A program made the position numbers and the translations under genes. The notes below the pieces were generated by a model. That model was given only the letters and a program-made list of their open reading frames with translations, was not told the origin of the DNA and made no database searches. Positions 18,534 through 30,649 of a stretch of 64,000 bases of DNA are shown piece after piece. Each line of letters opens with the position of its first letter. Within the stretch, counting starts at the first letter, position 1. Source of the DNA: Lasioglossum baleicum. Lineage: Eukaryota > Arthropoda > Insecta > Hymenoptera > Halictidae. Location: positions 1,860,001 to 1,924,000 of the forward strand of contig NC_134941.1 of assembly GCF_051020765.1 (NCBI RefSeq), read 5' to 3'.

Positions 18534-20639
18534 GTCATAAATATTTAAGGGACTGTCGTAAAGGTTGGGACACGATTTGTTTTGTAGCTATAATGTTTCG
18601 TAGGATGAGAATTACGTAAATGAATGTATACTGTTGGAAAGGTATAGTTGGCAGTTACATTTTCGCTGCAGAAAGTATAATGATAGTGTTAATGGATATA
18701 CAGCTACACTGAACACGACTTGTTGCTTCTAATGTTTATGAAAAGTTTACTTATAAACAGAAATAAAGTTGACAACCATGATAATGATGTTTCCACTACG
18801 TTAATGTCGAATTTTGTCTCTAGAATCAGCAAGAAAAGTTTCATTAAAATCAGCGATCTCGCAGATGTGACCTCTCTTTGTTAGATTTATCGTTTTAGGT
18901 GGATTGGATCCACAACAGAGTCTTTTGTCCTGTTTAATCGTTTAATTCTTAAACCATTCTCCGTAAAGCTCAACTATTGCTTATATATTACAAGCTTCGG
19001 AAAATGATATCACATTTTGCGATTTTTCCTCTGTAAATTGAATTTCCGGAGTTCTCGGGAACTCTAAAATGTGGGCGGAGCAAGCGAACAAAGGCTGCGG
19101 TTTACGCCGATTCAGGTAGGCGCGTCACTCGGTCAACCCCACTCTCCTCTAGTAGACTCGGGAAACTCAAATTCCCTTTGTAGTACAAACGATATTAATG
19201 AAGTCCCGCAATATTGTAATCGGTGAAAAGAAATTATTCGCGTCCCTCGGATGAGAATTTTTGTCATTCTCCTTTACCTCTATTCTTTCGTCACGCGTTA
19301 AGTGTTTTATATCGCTATGTCCACTTTTTAAAGAAAGAAAACGCAACAAAAATGTTTGGTCAGATGTTTTAGAGGGTTTTTGTTTTCAAAATATCGATTT
19401 TATGTTGTTTTTGCCGTTTCTTTAGGTATAAGTGTTGTAGAATATGCGTGCAGAAAATTTTATGTACGTAAAATGTAATAAAATCTTGAATTTTGAAAAA
19501 AAGGGGAAAGAACTTATTCGCACAACTAATACCAATCAATTATGATTATATAATTTTTACAAACTTATTTGATGACAGCACGAGTTCACCTTTAAGGTTC
19601 ACAGTAGGTATCTCGATATTTGTCTTGTTAGAGCACCTAGTCTGTTTGTTACAAATGAGTAAAAATGAGTAAAAGATACAATGAACACGTTTTGTAATAT
19701 GTAACGAAGAGAAAAACATAGCGAAACAACTACAGTAACGTCGCGTTTACTGTCCAACAGCCGGTGTTCTGCACGGATAGTGATCGCATACTGACACTAT
19801 TTTTTTTATGACTGTGTCTACCGCGCCGACCGCGCCGAGAGTTCAAAAGAAAACAGAACGTAGAGAAGGACAGCATGACAGTGGAGTGGGTAGGCACTAG
19901 ACAGTGATCGCGTACTGACAGTGGTAGCTGCGAAGTGTTTACGGAAACTTCGCTAAAACTGTTGTGCGTTTGAAATATATAAGTACGATTAGGTATGTTA
20001 TTTATAGTTTATAGCGGCCGAAAGAATTGTTAGTACGAGATAACCTAGATTTACTGTAAACAGAGATTTCTCGTGGAGTTGTGGGGGTAATTGATCGATT
20101 AGATTGAGGCTTATTCCACCGTGTACCAAAGTTTGGTCTGGTTCTAGGTTTATTCTACACTGGCGATTATACAAAGGTTTCCGCTACCTCTAAATTAGAT
20201 TTGGTGGTCGCAAATTTGGTTTAGAAGCCAATACGCGTTGGATGGGCTAGGCTGTCAAACAGGATATATTGTAGGGCATTTCCCTGGTCAAGCACACATC
20301 GACGCCGCAAATTCTAACAGATTTGCACGCATCGCTTCTTTGATACGTCAACCTCTTTTCAGTTGTACTCCCTCTCTCCCATAATAATAGTAGCAAGTGA
20401 ATATTTTTACAGGAATTATTAGCGAATGCAGCTGTAAGTTATGTTGTAGCGCAAAATCGCGAAGCCTTCAATCAAAATCAATGTCTCATGACATCTGTCA
20501 TTTGTTTTCACCAGGGACCAAAAATAACAGTTGGTTTAAAATTTTCTACGATAAAAATTCACTAAAACTACACAAAAACTCTAAATTCTCAGATTTTTAC
20601 ATCTTACAATGGCTATAGCTTTTTAATGCGTCAACTGAT
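18534..20639. other. AT-rich interval, no gene recognised
   Basis: Contains two 24-base direct repeats around AGTGATCGCATACTGACA (about 19777 and 19900) in a slightly GC-richer patch, 19735-19960. A mariner-like tail phrase, AGAACTTATTCGCACAACTA, is at 19509. Nothing else assignable. Confidence 0.4.
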
Positions 20640-20935
20640 TTTGACGAAACTTTCTACATGTTTATAACTTACTTAGATTTACAAAAGGCATGTGTGTGTG
20701 TTTTCAATTTTCGTTATAGGCGAAGATACAAAATTTTCAAATCATGACCTTTACTTTTTTCTTCGCAATTGCGACCAATAGTAATTTTAAAAAAAATTAT
20801 TTATACATTAGCTAGTAAACTAATCTGTCTAACTCCTTTAAAAAATTCAAGCTGTTTGGTCCACATTTTAAAAAGTTATTCGTTATTAAATAATGTACGA
20901 ATGTACGCTTTACATTGACTGTACGTGCAATGGTT
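20640..20935 (+). mobile_element. half-foldback repeat, copy 2
   Basis: Related to 17185-17460 over its whole length: TTAGATTTACAAAAGG, TCGCAATTGCGACCAATA, ATTATTTATACATTAGCTAG, GGTCCACATTTTAAAAAG, TACATTGACTGTAC. Non-coding. Confidence 0.6.
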
Positions 20936-22432
20936 ATTAGAAAACTTCTTGTCCATTCCAAATATTTTTAACTGTGCGAATACGATTCTCTTTGAAGATA
21001 ATATTTTTTTTAGTAGACAGTTTATATTTAATCGACAAAGAAAAATGGTTAGAATTCTACTGCAATTTTCTTTGAAGCTAGACATTCATTTACAGTCAAT
21101 CCATTGTGACAATCCAGTCAACGGTTTTACGCTTAACTGTGATCTATAAAGTGAACGTTCTAAGAGATAATTACTTCTTTCAGCACTACTTAAGGAAATG
21201 GGGAAAGCTTTAGCATCGCTGTGTCACCCCTCAAAGAAACTGTTTTAAAGCCGATCACTCTAATCTGTAAAACTGTATAATGCTGAGTAATTTTTATAAA
21301 ATATTCTCGTAGCGTTTGGAACATGTAAGTTCCATACAATAGTAAGTATACATACATAAAATATAAGATATGTTTTGTCAAAATTATATTCTTCCTTGAA
21401 AATAAGACTCGCACTTCATTTAAAAAAAGACTACTCGTTTTGGTAGAGCAAACATTTTGTTTTCCTAATCGTCATCTAAGAATCTACTCTATATGAAAAA
21501 TAAAATGATATATTCAGCATCTGAAACCAAGGCCACTTTCAAAATAAAAATTTGTATCATTCTATTAACCAGCTAATTTCCTTTTTACAAAATCTTTGTG
21601 ATTTTAAATATATTAGTTACAATTTGGTTCAGAATAACTAGCTTCAAGTTTACAATTATTCTCGGAATAATGCATACTACGTTAGATCATTGCAATTGAT
21701 GGAGGTGTAGAAGTTTGTACAATGAAATGATGTAATCAATTAACCATTACGCAGCAAATTAACTCTTGTGGCGTGACACTGTCGGAAATGTATCGCGTTC
21801 TCTTTTGTCTTCGGTTTCCATCGAATCACGTTAAGCATAGAGCGAAACAAGGACATCGACAACGCGGCAGTTTCATGCACACCAGTTTACCCCGTGAACC
21901 AGCAAATGAAGTAATCCGTGAGAAATGCCGTAAGGAACATTACCGAGCCGCGTGGCGCGTCGCGTCGCCGCCTTCACATCCAACTTCGAACGAGTTCCGT
22001 CTTCATTTCCGCCCTTGTGTCTTTGTCTAAGTGACGGGGCTGTTCCTAAGTATGTCCCGTGGAAAGTTGCATGGAACACAGGGGGGCAACGAGACCCCTT
22101 GGGAGGCTGAAAGAAGAAGCAATTGCTCTCCGCGCGAAGGACTCGCGTTTCATTTTAGCCGTTGCAGTGCACTGCCATGGGCTGCTGTAGGGGAGAGAAA
22201 CTCGGACGTACCCAGAAGAGGTTATTACCCGTTACGAGGCGTTGCGAATGTAAGATGTAGCGGCGGCTCGGAATGCCACGAATAATGAAAGAAATGTCGA
22301 GAACAGGAAGAAAAAGATAATAAGAAAAAAAGAAAGAAATCTGTCCATGTTGCTGCCAAGGTTTCCATGACATCAAATATTCCACGACTCTCAACATCGA
22401 CAAACTTCTTCGTTGGTCCAATTGCTATAGGG
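20936..22432. other. interval with a GC-rich patch, no gene recognised
   Basis: 20936-21760 is AT-rich and blank. 21770-22300 is clearly richer in GC and CpG. On the minus strand it includes a polypyrimidine tract plus AG (TTTCTCTCCCCTACAG) that could be a splice acceptor. No conserved protein reading was found in the patch. Confidence 0.35.
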
Positions 22433-22610
22433 CGAGTTCCCTTAGTGCCGGACACTTAAGGTTTTCCTTAAACGAATACGACAAAATAATGTTTCCGTCT
22501 TACTATTCTACGTTATTTGTAAGTTAACAATATTAGAAATCCAAATAAACGAACAAAATAATCAACATTATAATAGTGGTTAACTGAAATAAACCTTTAA
22601 GTGGCACCTT
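22433..22610 (+). mobile_element. partial copy of the GAGTTCCC MITE (family of 30265-30535)
   Basis: GAGTTCCCTTAGTGCCGGAC, then ACGACAAAATAATGTTTCCG, GTAAGTTAACAATATTAGAA and AACAAAATAATCAACAT align with 30265-30420. The right end is lost or rearranged (a CTTTAAGTGG unit is doubled). Confidence 0.75.
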
Positions 22611-22649
22611 TAAGTGGACACGGTAAAACCTACTAACTTAAGGGTGCAG

Positions 22650-23145
22650 GGTAATTATTTACGAAAGCACCACCCTCTCCGATTTTGATAAAATTTATAT
22701 ATGATATAGATATATGTGTTTTTAAAAAGAAGGTTTCCGTTAAGAAATTAACATTTGCTCCAATTTTCACTATCATATTCGTAATCAGCCTGTGAAAATA
22801 CGTAAGAATCTAGAGTATAATTTAGAAACAGTGGGTGCGTGTTAAGCACTGGGTGGGTGTGTGTGGTGTCAGGCTGGCCCTTTCCGCCCCCCTGTTTTCT
22901 CTCTTATCTCTACAGCGTCAAAATGTAAACAAACGCCGCACCTAAACAGGTCTACGTTGCAGCGGAGTGTCCAGGAATGCGAAAAATTCAATACAGTATT
23001 CGCGATAGTTTTTTGCAAATATCTCGAAAACTAAAAGCGACCCCCCTATATTGGAAAAGGAAAAAGTTGTTTAGAATGTGTTGCTGCATAACATATATAA
23101 ATTTCATCAAAATCGGAGAGGGTGGTACTTTTGTAAATAATTACC
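22650..23145. mobile_element. foldback element with exact 8-bp target duplication (496 bp)
   Basis: Begins GGTAATTATTTACGAAAG and ends CTTTTGTAAATAATTACC. The arms extend about 60 bases through CACCACCCTCTCCGATTTTG. GGGTGCAG occurs immediately before (22642-22649) and immediately after (23146-23153), an exact 8-bp duplication. Duplications of 8 bp are typical of hAT and P-type elements, but the end bases are not the canonical hAT form, so the class is left open. Confidence 0.88.
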
Positions 23146-23185
23146 GGGTGCAGACTCGTTTCTAGGATTGCAAGGGTGCCGGACG

Positions 23186-23714
23186 CGCCTTCTCATTTCT
23201 CTAATGAGATAATACTAGATAATGCAAAGATGGGGCTTTCAGTAGTCATAAGCGCTAGATAAAAGATCAATCTAGGCCGCAATCGCCCTCAAAAGTCCTA
23301 TTTTTACGTTTACGAGGAGCAATTTGCATTATTCTGAAACATAATGTTAATATATGTATGTATGACTATTGTATATGTATATGTATACTTTCCAGGTCCC
23401 GTATCTGCGGGTCCGTTACATTATACTTCGCGGTATCTTTACGTTCGAAATCAAAGATGGAGCCGCGAATGCATCGACTAGTTACCGAACTCAGTCACTA
23501 TAAATATCGTTCAAAAGATATCTGCCTTTTTATTACAAAATTACCTTGCTACCCTAAAACCAACACATAAAGCTGCACATGTAGCTATTTTCATAAAGCT
23601 GCGACAGCTACATGCTGTCGAATAATGCGACTTACGCCTAGTAAATGTAAAAATAGGACTTTTGAGACCACTGAAAACTCCCATCTTTTCATTATCGAGA
23701 AATGAGAAGGCTCA
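23186..23714. mobile_element. composite foldback element
   Basis: GCGCCTTCTCATTTCTC near 23186 is inverted at 23693-23711. An inner block, CTCAAAAGTCCTATTTTTAC (23289), is inverted at about 23648. The spacer holds a scrap of the mariner type at 18214 (CATAAAGCTGCGACAGCTAC). No coding frame of note. Confidence 0.65.
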
Positions 23715-24430
23715 TCTCAACTGGTGGGACCAGTTCGAAGTAACCATTCAAATAGCCCGCCTATATCCGATCAGACAGATGCGATTCGCAGGTCCTCGGC
23801 AGTGGTGGGTGCCTATTTCCGTGCCCGGACTCTGATCCTAGTTTCTCCTTCCCGAAAAGTGAAAACGACACTTGGAAGCCACCCACTTTGCCGAAGTTAC
23901 CAACCAGTTTTGGCTCAGTTAGCATCATCAGACTCATCGGGGCTCCTTATGTGAGTTTTGTCTTCCGTGACCTTGTCCCATCGCGCTGCAAACCCCCGAG
24001 TCTCCTCCCTTACTTCTTACTGAGATTAGTTCCCAGGGAGTCACCACCTCCCTCCCTTGATCGTAACGTCTCCAGAGGCACTCGACCCCCTTGCGGATCC
24101 GTTACTGTTTTAACGTGAGTTGTCTCCACTTTATCGTCGCTTAGAGCGACTGCTCGACTCACTCCCAACTCATATGGGGAATTTTTTCCGGAGGGGAGAC
24201 ACCGTGCTTTCGAGTGCGTGTTGGGTCTACCCTTACAGTTGGCAGTTTAATGCTCGTGACACACCTACATGGTTCGGCTACAAGTGATGTTTGATCGAGT
24301 GGGGACGGTCATATATTACCCAATCAAAACTTCAAAAAAGTAAAAAAATTACGCCAAGTACATGAAAGTGGAAAAAGGAAAAAAGATAGAAGATAATAAA
24401 CAAAAACAATATACAAAATATGTGAAATCG
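23715..24430. other. GC-rich patch of unknown nature
   Basis: 23740-24250 is richer in GC than its surroundings, with two overlapping frames of 76 codons (23724-23954, 23888-24118) that match nothing I recognise. It could be a retroelement UTR or a decayed exon. Confidence 0.3.
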
Positions 24431-24432
24431 AA

Positions 24433-24830
24433 ATGAGCTGCAAGTACATAAAGGTGCTTTCCAGTAATGTGCAAAGGCGACACTGTGCGATCGTACGATC
24501 AGCGATTGTTTGTAGCGAAACAATTCATGACTTTTGCACCACAATAATGCACCTGCACACATTGCTTGTTCGTGATTTTTTGGTCAAAACCAACACTGCA
24601 ATAATGCCCCAGCCTCCATATTCACCAGACATGATCCCGTGCGATTTTCTTTTGTACCTAAAAATAAAGAGAACTTTAAAGGGTCGTCGTTTTTCAAGCA
24701 TAGATGAGATTAAAAGCGCATCTCGCTGAAAGAGCTAAAAACTACCCCAAATATCAAGTTCTAAAAGACTTTCGGGGATTGGAAGAAGCGCTGGCATAAG
24801 TGTGTTATTTTCTAATGTGAAGACTATTTT
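24433..24830 (+). pseudogene. mariner transposase, C-terminal remnant
   Basis: Across three frames the sequence gives HHNNAPAH, then LLVRDFLVKTNT and PPYSPDMIPCDFLLY, KIKRTLKGRRFSSIDEIK, and finally DWKKRWHKCV. These are the last two catalytic blocks and tail of a mariner transposase. The second catalytic Asp (usually HHDNAPAH) reads Asn, a codon just before it is TGA where Trp is expected, and at least two frameshifts are present. The N-terminal half was not found. Confidence 0.85.
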
Positions 24831-25199
24831 AAGAATATTTTAAGGAGGTATAACATTCATGTAGACGAATAAATAAAATCGTTTTGATTAGTGCGCCTTC
24901 GGCCGCGCGCGTGATCCGTGTGTACACGTCGTACACGCGCTTTTCTACATTCGGCGTGGTCACAAAGAAATACTAGAACCACAGGATCTAAGAAGCAGCA
25001 CGGACCCGCGAGGGTTTTTCTTAGATCAAGACTTTACTGTATCTTGTAATTAGTTTCTCAATATGTATGTCGGATATCGTATATGGAGGTGCTCAGCATT
25101 ATATTATAATTTTTCAATTATGAAACTCATAGTATAGCTTTTCGCACAATGTAGGTACTGATAAACGACAACGATGTAACTAAAGGTCAAATTAATCAA
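24831..25199. other. interval without a recognisable gene
   Basis: Short GC- and CpG-rich run at 24897-24960 (CGCGCGCGTGATCCG), otherwise AT-rich and blank. Confidence 0.35.
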
Positions 25200-25262
25200 T
25201 AGATTGTGGATCTTTATGTGAAATAAAAGTTTTCTGCATTGATTACAAGAAAAAGGAGCTTA
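25200..25262 (-). mobile_element. half copy of TAGACTGCGGAT MITE
   Basis: TAGATTGTGGATCTTTATGT followed by TTTCTGCATTGATTACA is the reverse complement of the right half of subtype B. The left half is missing. Confidence 0.7.
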
Positions 25263-25307
25263 TTTCTTTTCTTAATAATATTAATAAGTTACGAGTAATA
25301 TGATCAC

Positions 25308-25508
25308 TAGACTGCGGATTTTATGCATTTATGACAAAAATGGGTACATACAATTTAAAGCAGTGGACAGGTAAAAAATATTTAAGGACATCAATGTGTT
25401 ACTTTCAGCTTAATAGAATAACTAAAAGAAGAATACAATTTTTATTTGGCTCCTGTGTCCTGCAATCAATGCAAACATTTTTTATTTTGCATAAAGATCC
25501 GCAGTCTA
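25308..25508 (+). mobile_element. TAGACTGCGGAT MITE, subtype B (201 bp)
   Basis: TAGACTGCGGATTTTATGCA to GCATAAAGATCCGCAGTCTA. Collinear with 13857-14056, sharing ATTTATGACAAAAATGGG and CTTGCAATCAATGCAAACA-like sequence before the right end. Confidence 0.88.
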
Positions 25509-25554
25509 ATGATCACAGTATTCAGTCGCCTGATGTTTTTAGTGTGTCGTCTTT

Positions 25555-25597
25555 CGTTTATTCATTTTTGTGATAAATGCATAAAATCCGCAGTCTC
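25555..25597 (-). mobile_element. left-end fragment of TAGACTGCGGAT MITE
   Basis: GATAAATGCATAAAATCCGC followed by AGTCT is the inverted left end of subtype B. No second end nearby. Confidence 0.65.
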
Positions 25598-26421
25598 TAT
25601 TAATCAATCACGTATTTATGTTTTAATTTGCGGTAGGTTCATGTATGTGTATAGAACTTATTCTACATTCGTGTGTTCTCTAGAATTCCACGATCTTTAA
25701 GTTGACGTATGTGAACCAGAGCAATTGGACTCGTGAAACTGATGTGTTTAGATTTAGGATAAACTTATTTCGGTCTGACGTTTCTAACCTAAGTTTGGTC
25801 CACCGACTTTCAGAACATGTCGGATCGTGGAAATTGCGGGAATAAATTCATATGGGGTGAGGTGAAAAAGAACGGACACCGTGATGCAATATTAGAGGTA
25901 GGTGAAAGGGAACGATGGAAAGTAGGACGTTGCTGCGGAATATACGTCGACCGTACAGCTTGCAGACAGTTTTTAAAATACCATGCCCCACAGAAGGAAC
26001 ACGAAATTGCTGTAATATACTCGCGTAAGTTAACCGATACAGTTGCAAGCCTCGTATGCTGGATTATGGAGACCTAGGCTCGTAGATTCTTCGGGTGCAT
26101 GGAAAGTTGTCAGAATAGGAAATTGTCCCTCACAAGTTCATAAAATGTTTAACGTGAATGGATGGTCTTAACAAACTTGTTATTCTAACGAACGAGCATA
26201 ACGAAACTTTGGGAGGAAGTTGTTCACACCGAATGGTCGACGCATACTTCCTCTCCGGCATCGTTCATATTGAAGGAGTGAAAACAGTCCTCAAACTTGG
26301 CTGAACGACATAGTTGGTTGAATGTCTTGAGAATATGTCGCGCAGCGGTAAAAGTTTCGATTTTAGGCGGACAAAATTAGTTTTGAATAATTTATATTCT
26401 CTCGATACTCTTGATAATTAC
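25598..26421. other. interval without a recognisable gene
   Basis: An 86-codon plus-strand frame at 25817-26077 lies in slightly GC-richer sequence but shows no domain. I cannot call it a gene. Confidence 0.35.
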
Positions 26422-26597
26422 TAGACAGCAGATTTTATGCATTTGTAACAGAAATGAGTAGGTGTAATTTAAAACAGTAAAAACATTAGATGAATTTAAT
26501 AATACTGATATATTATTTTTAACCTATTAAACATATTAAGAATGAAAATCATTTCACTCCAGTTTGTTGCAATTCAAGCATAAAGATCCGCTGTTTA
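26422..26597 (+). mobile_element. TAGACTGCGGAT MITE, subtype C
   Basis: TAGACAGCAGATTTTATGCA, interior GAGTAGGTGTAATTTAAAAC, right end CATAAAGATCCGCTGTTTA. Interior shared with 54091, 54307 and 61121. Confidence 0.82.
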
Positions 26598-26772
26598 ATA
26601 ATTACAATTATGATATTTAGTACATATATGTATATTTTTGTTGTTATGGAATTGAACTTGAAGATTATAACCAAATAATTTCTCTTCTTAAATTTTTATA
26701 TTTCTTGCTTACAGAAGTGAAAATAAAAAAATTATTGATAAAGTTCCTTTTTACCACGTTTTTATTAGCTCG

Positions 26773-26801
26773 CTTTCTTGTTTGTTTGTTTGTTTGTTTG
26801 T
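26773..26801. repeat. (TTTG)n microsatellite
   Basis: About seven TTTG units, the last ones imperfect. Confidence 0.85.
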
Positions 26802-27238
26802 CTGTTCGGTGGCAAATTTTGCAATTGATTTTAAACTAACTTTCTGATGAGCTAGAGACTTGAAATCGGTTACATGGCTCAGAACTGGATGACAATGCAT
26901 TATTCAAAAAAAAATTTTTTTAAAAGTCTATCCGTTTCGGAGAAATAACAATTAAATATCTACCTGTTCACCTCCCCGCGAAACCTACGGCATCGCGTTC
27001 AGCGATCGCCGCGCCGCGCGACAGCGCTCCCTACTCCACTACGCGTTCCCACTCTGACTCAACCCCACTCCACTGAACGTCGAACCTTTATCTTTGACAT
27101 TTTACCACGGCGTTTGTTTTCGATAGGACGCGGTTGCAATATCGTCTGAAATTTACTACATGTCTCAGTTATGATCTCATCAAAATGTTTAAAATCGATT
27201 CAAAAATTTCACACACGCAAGACTAAAAAGCAGAAAAT

Positions 27239-27727
27239 AATTATTTAAATAAAAATAAATTTTTAAAAAGTACCACGTTTTTAAAATAGACTAAAAAGTA
27301 TAAAATAATTTTTCCTAGCCCCATACAGATTCCTAATCACGTACAGATTATCCTGAAAATTTGTGATTGTGAATTTTTAACAGCTACGCAAATACTTGTA
27401 AGATTTAAAACGAAAAACGTGGGGCGCATGCAATAGATAATTGATGCATGAATAGTTCACCTAAATTACTAAAAATTTTATTGCTTCGCAAATGATATGA
27501 ACTGTTGTGTGAGATTTCTCAACGGCTGCTACTCTCTACACTCCTTGCTATTATCTTGTTTTAAATCTTACAAGTATTTGCGTAGCTGTTAAAAATTCAC
27601 AATCACAAATTTTCAGGATTATCTGTACGTGATTAGGAATCTGTACGGGGCTAGGAAAAATTTTATACTTTTTAGTCCATTTTAAAAACGTGGTATTTTT
27701 AAAAAATTTATTTTTATTTAAATAATT
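27239..27727. repeat. long near-perfect inverted repeat (two arms of about 170 bp)
   Basis: Left arm 27239-27411 (AATTATTTAAATAAAAATAA ... AGATTTAAAAC) is repeated inverted at 27558-27727, with about 146 bases between. Mismatches are few, so the arms are young or kept alike by conversion. A transcript would fold into a long double-stranded hairpin. The short phrase ACCACGTTTTTA also occurs at 26754, suggesting the element may start further left. Confidence 0.88.
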
Positions 27728-28576
27728 TTAAAGCTATAATTAAACTAACAAGGAGAGTGTAAGGCCATCGGGGGGCACCGATTTGGTTGAAAATTTCTCA
27801 TAAAGTAGCAGGTTATAGTAACTATTTTTTATAATATCTTTGACGTGAAAGAGTCGTTCATGTAGATTACGAATAAAAAAATATTAACGCTTGGGTGTCA
27901 TGGTGTCAAAGTATAAACTCAATTTAATTACTAGATGTTAGAAAAAAGAACGCTTCTAAGGGTTCATTCAGTTTACATTTTGCCTGTAATTTTTATTCGA
28001 TACAAAAAAATACATACATATTGGCTTCCACTTTAGATACCTTCCATTATGTTATATTATAATCGCTTTACTTGTGAAAATTTCGTGACATTGACGATTT
28101 GTAGCCAACGTTCTAAGCAACTATCTTTATGGATGCTTTCGGCGCTACCGTTTCGATCAATTAGTAATATAGCAATTTTGCAAAAAATTTTACTTCTTTC
28201 CTGACGTTTCGGTTCCGTTTTGAACCTTTATCAAAGGTGGAAATTTGCTTCTAAACAAAAATATATATATAAATATAAAAAATGATAAGCAATGAATTTG
28301 TGATCATATTTGGTCTTGATACGTAATACTTGCTATAATAACTTTATAATGTAAAAATGAACATTGAGAATTGATGTGTGCCAGTTGCTGGTTTGAAACA
28401 TACTAAACAACTTGTAAGCAACTTCGTTAGTTCTTACCACACATAAAAAAGGGCAAAAACAGGGTATATTCCTTAAAAAACTTAGTACTTAGGTATTTTC
28501 ACTAATAAACTGTCCGCACGAAATTACGATTAGTAAAATCGAGACTTTTACTACTGTGTGTGGTGTATAAAATACA
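27728..28576. other. interval with a Penelope-like end motif
   Basis: 28168-28245 (minus strand) carries GGTTCAAAACGGAACCGAAACGTC, given here only as its core GGAACCGAAACGTC, a phrase of the type found next to Penelope-like element ends. No RT or endonuclease coding was found beside it. Confidence 0.4.
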
Positions 28577-28850
28577 TACAGGGTGCTTTAGCAGATATTA
28601 CCAAACATGTTTCACATAGAGTGAATGGTGTCAGAAAGGGGTCACTATGATGTTAATGGTTCTTTTGGCATAATTTCATTTTAGGGACCCAGAAATGTTT
28701 CACTTTTTGAAACATAAGCTTGTAGATTTTGACGAGAAAATGCCAAAAATCCAAGTTTTAAAGTTGAACGATTTTAATCGTTTTTCACAGGTACATAACG
28801 AGATAGATATCGTTGAATAATATGTCCGTTCATAATTCTCAATTATTAAT
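28577..28850 (+). mobile_element. one end of a TACAGGGTG element
   Basis: TACAGGGTGCTTTAGCAG starts here. The matching inverted end was not found before 28850. Confidence 0.4.
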
Positions 28851-30264
28851 ATCGATTGAATCAGTCGTATAACTCGACTAACAAAGTTTCCTACTTCATT
28901 AAAAACGAGTTAGTGTTCGTTAATCTCTGTTCGCAGAAGACTGCCAATTTACACAGAGCGTTGTTCTCGAACGGTGATATTCTGATCGACACCGCAGAGG
29001 TTTTAATAGTTTGTACAAAAGAGAGTAAAAAGTGTATAAAGTCGACTTTGTCAAAGGTAACATTGTACGGAATATTTATTGTTGTCTGTTTCGGTTATCA
29101 ATAATTCGTTTCGTTGTTTCACTTAAACAGTAAAATAGTTCATTGAATCTGGATCGTTGAGTTTTGATATAATTTCTGTAAAATATTAAAAACCAGTTAT
29201 TCCGAAATGAAGAATAATGTAATACATTTTAAACCAAACTGAACTTTCAAAGGACATTTTTAGAAACTCTCGTCTTTATATTATTTTTCGAGATAATTTA
29301 AATGATATGTTGAGAGAGCGCGAATACATTTTATTAAGCATTGTCTTCTTACGTGTAATAAATAGTTTTTAATCTGTGCTATTGATTGTTAACGCGAAGA
29401 AATGTTCTTCTTTTAAAAATACAAAGGAAAAATATTAAGCTGAGCTGACAGAGAATAATGGAAGCAATTTTTCTTTTACAAAAAGTATTGTTTACAATAA
29501 TGTGTTCAACTGCTGAAGTTTGTTTCAATTACAATTTTTTTATTGGATACATCTTCGAGATTAGTCAACCTGTAGATTGCAATGCTAGTTTAATAAATAC
29601 ATATTTTTCGAAAATGTCACTAAATGTTTGACTGAGAACCACTGCGCGGAGATATCGTTAGGGATGAATCCCACACCACTGGAAAATTCGTCCCGAAACA
29701 TATTAATTGCTACGACGTCACTTCAGTTTTATGAATATACATTTATTGTTATTGAGTAACGCACACAGGACGCTGTAGTTTAAATATTCACTCACAAAAT
29801 AAGTTCCAAGACTCGTACAATGTTTTCTTTAAAACTGGAACACTAGGAGCGATATTTGGTAAGTGCAGCGACTTTCATAAAACATATTGTACTCGGAGAG
29901 CAGACATTCTACGGATAAGATGCAGTTGACTATTCTCCGGATGCAAGTACTTAATTGCACCACTGATAAAGTCCACGTCAAGGGCACAGAATACCTTCGC
30001 AAAAACAAGATTAATTGCGATCCGTCCACGCAATTTATCACCCGTCTGTATTCGACTGCATGCGCAATTCTCTGAACAAAACGATCAAACTTTAGATACG
30101 TCATCTCTTATCCCATCCTTGTTAACTTCTTATGTCAGAATAATATTCAGTCCTACCTATTCTGTAGAACATCATCCAAAAAACCATTTACAACACGTAT
30201 ACGTAAACTTTCTTAAGAGATATGTGTAGAGTGTAGAAACATGTGAGCACATGTACTTATAGAA
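28851..30264. other. AT-rich interval, no gene recognised
   Basis: Frames of 82-91 codons (28856-29104; 29829-30104 minus) have no domain and no splice-supported context. Confidence 0.4.
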
Positions 30265-30535
30265 GGAGTTCCCACGTGTGCCGGACGCATAAGGTTTTTC
30301 TTAAGTGAATACGACAAAATAATGTTTCCGTCTTTTTAGTCTACATTATGTATAAGTTAACAGTATTAGAAATTCAATTAAAGGAACAAAATAATCAACA
30401 TTTTTATAATGGTTAACTTAAATAAACGTTAAACTTTGGTATATGATTTTGAGAGATCATTAAGACTTGATCTGAACTGTTACATACAATAGTTAATGCC
30501 AGGTATTAGGTGTCTTCCGGCGTTAAGGGAACTCC
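30265..30535. mobile_element. GAGTTCCC MITE (271 bp)
   Basis: Left GGAGTTCCCACGTGTGCCGG and right CCGGCGTTAAGGGAACTCC are imperfect inverted ends. The interior matches 22433-22610. Non-coding. Confidence 0.75.
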
Positions 30536-30649
30536 CCTAATTTATACCTCTCTCTATAAATCTTTTACCTTATGAAACTGAATTATTCAAGGATATTATG
30601 CCACAGAGGCCTCCAAGCATTTGCATGTCACGTTAAATGTGAAATATAA

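Noticed and set aside
25817..26077. 86-codon plus-strand frame as a possible host gene
   Set aside because: No domain, no signal peptide, no splice context; length is compatible with chance.
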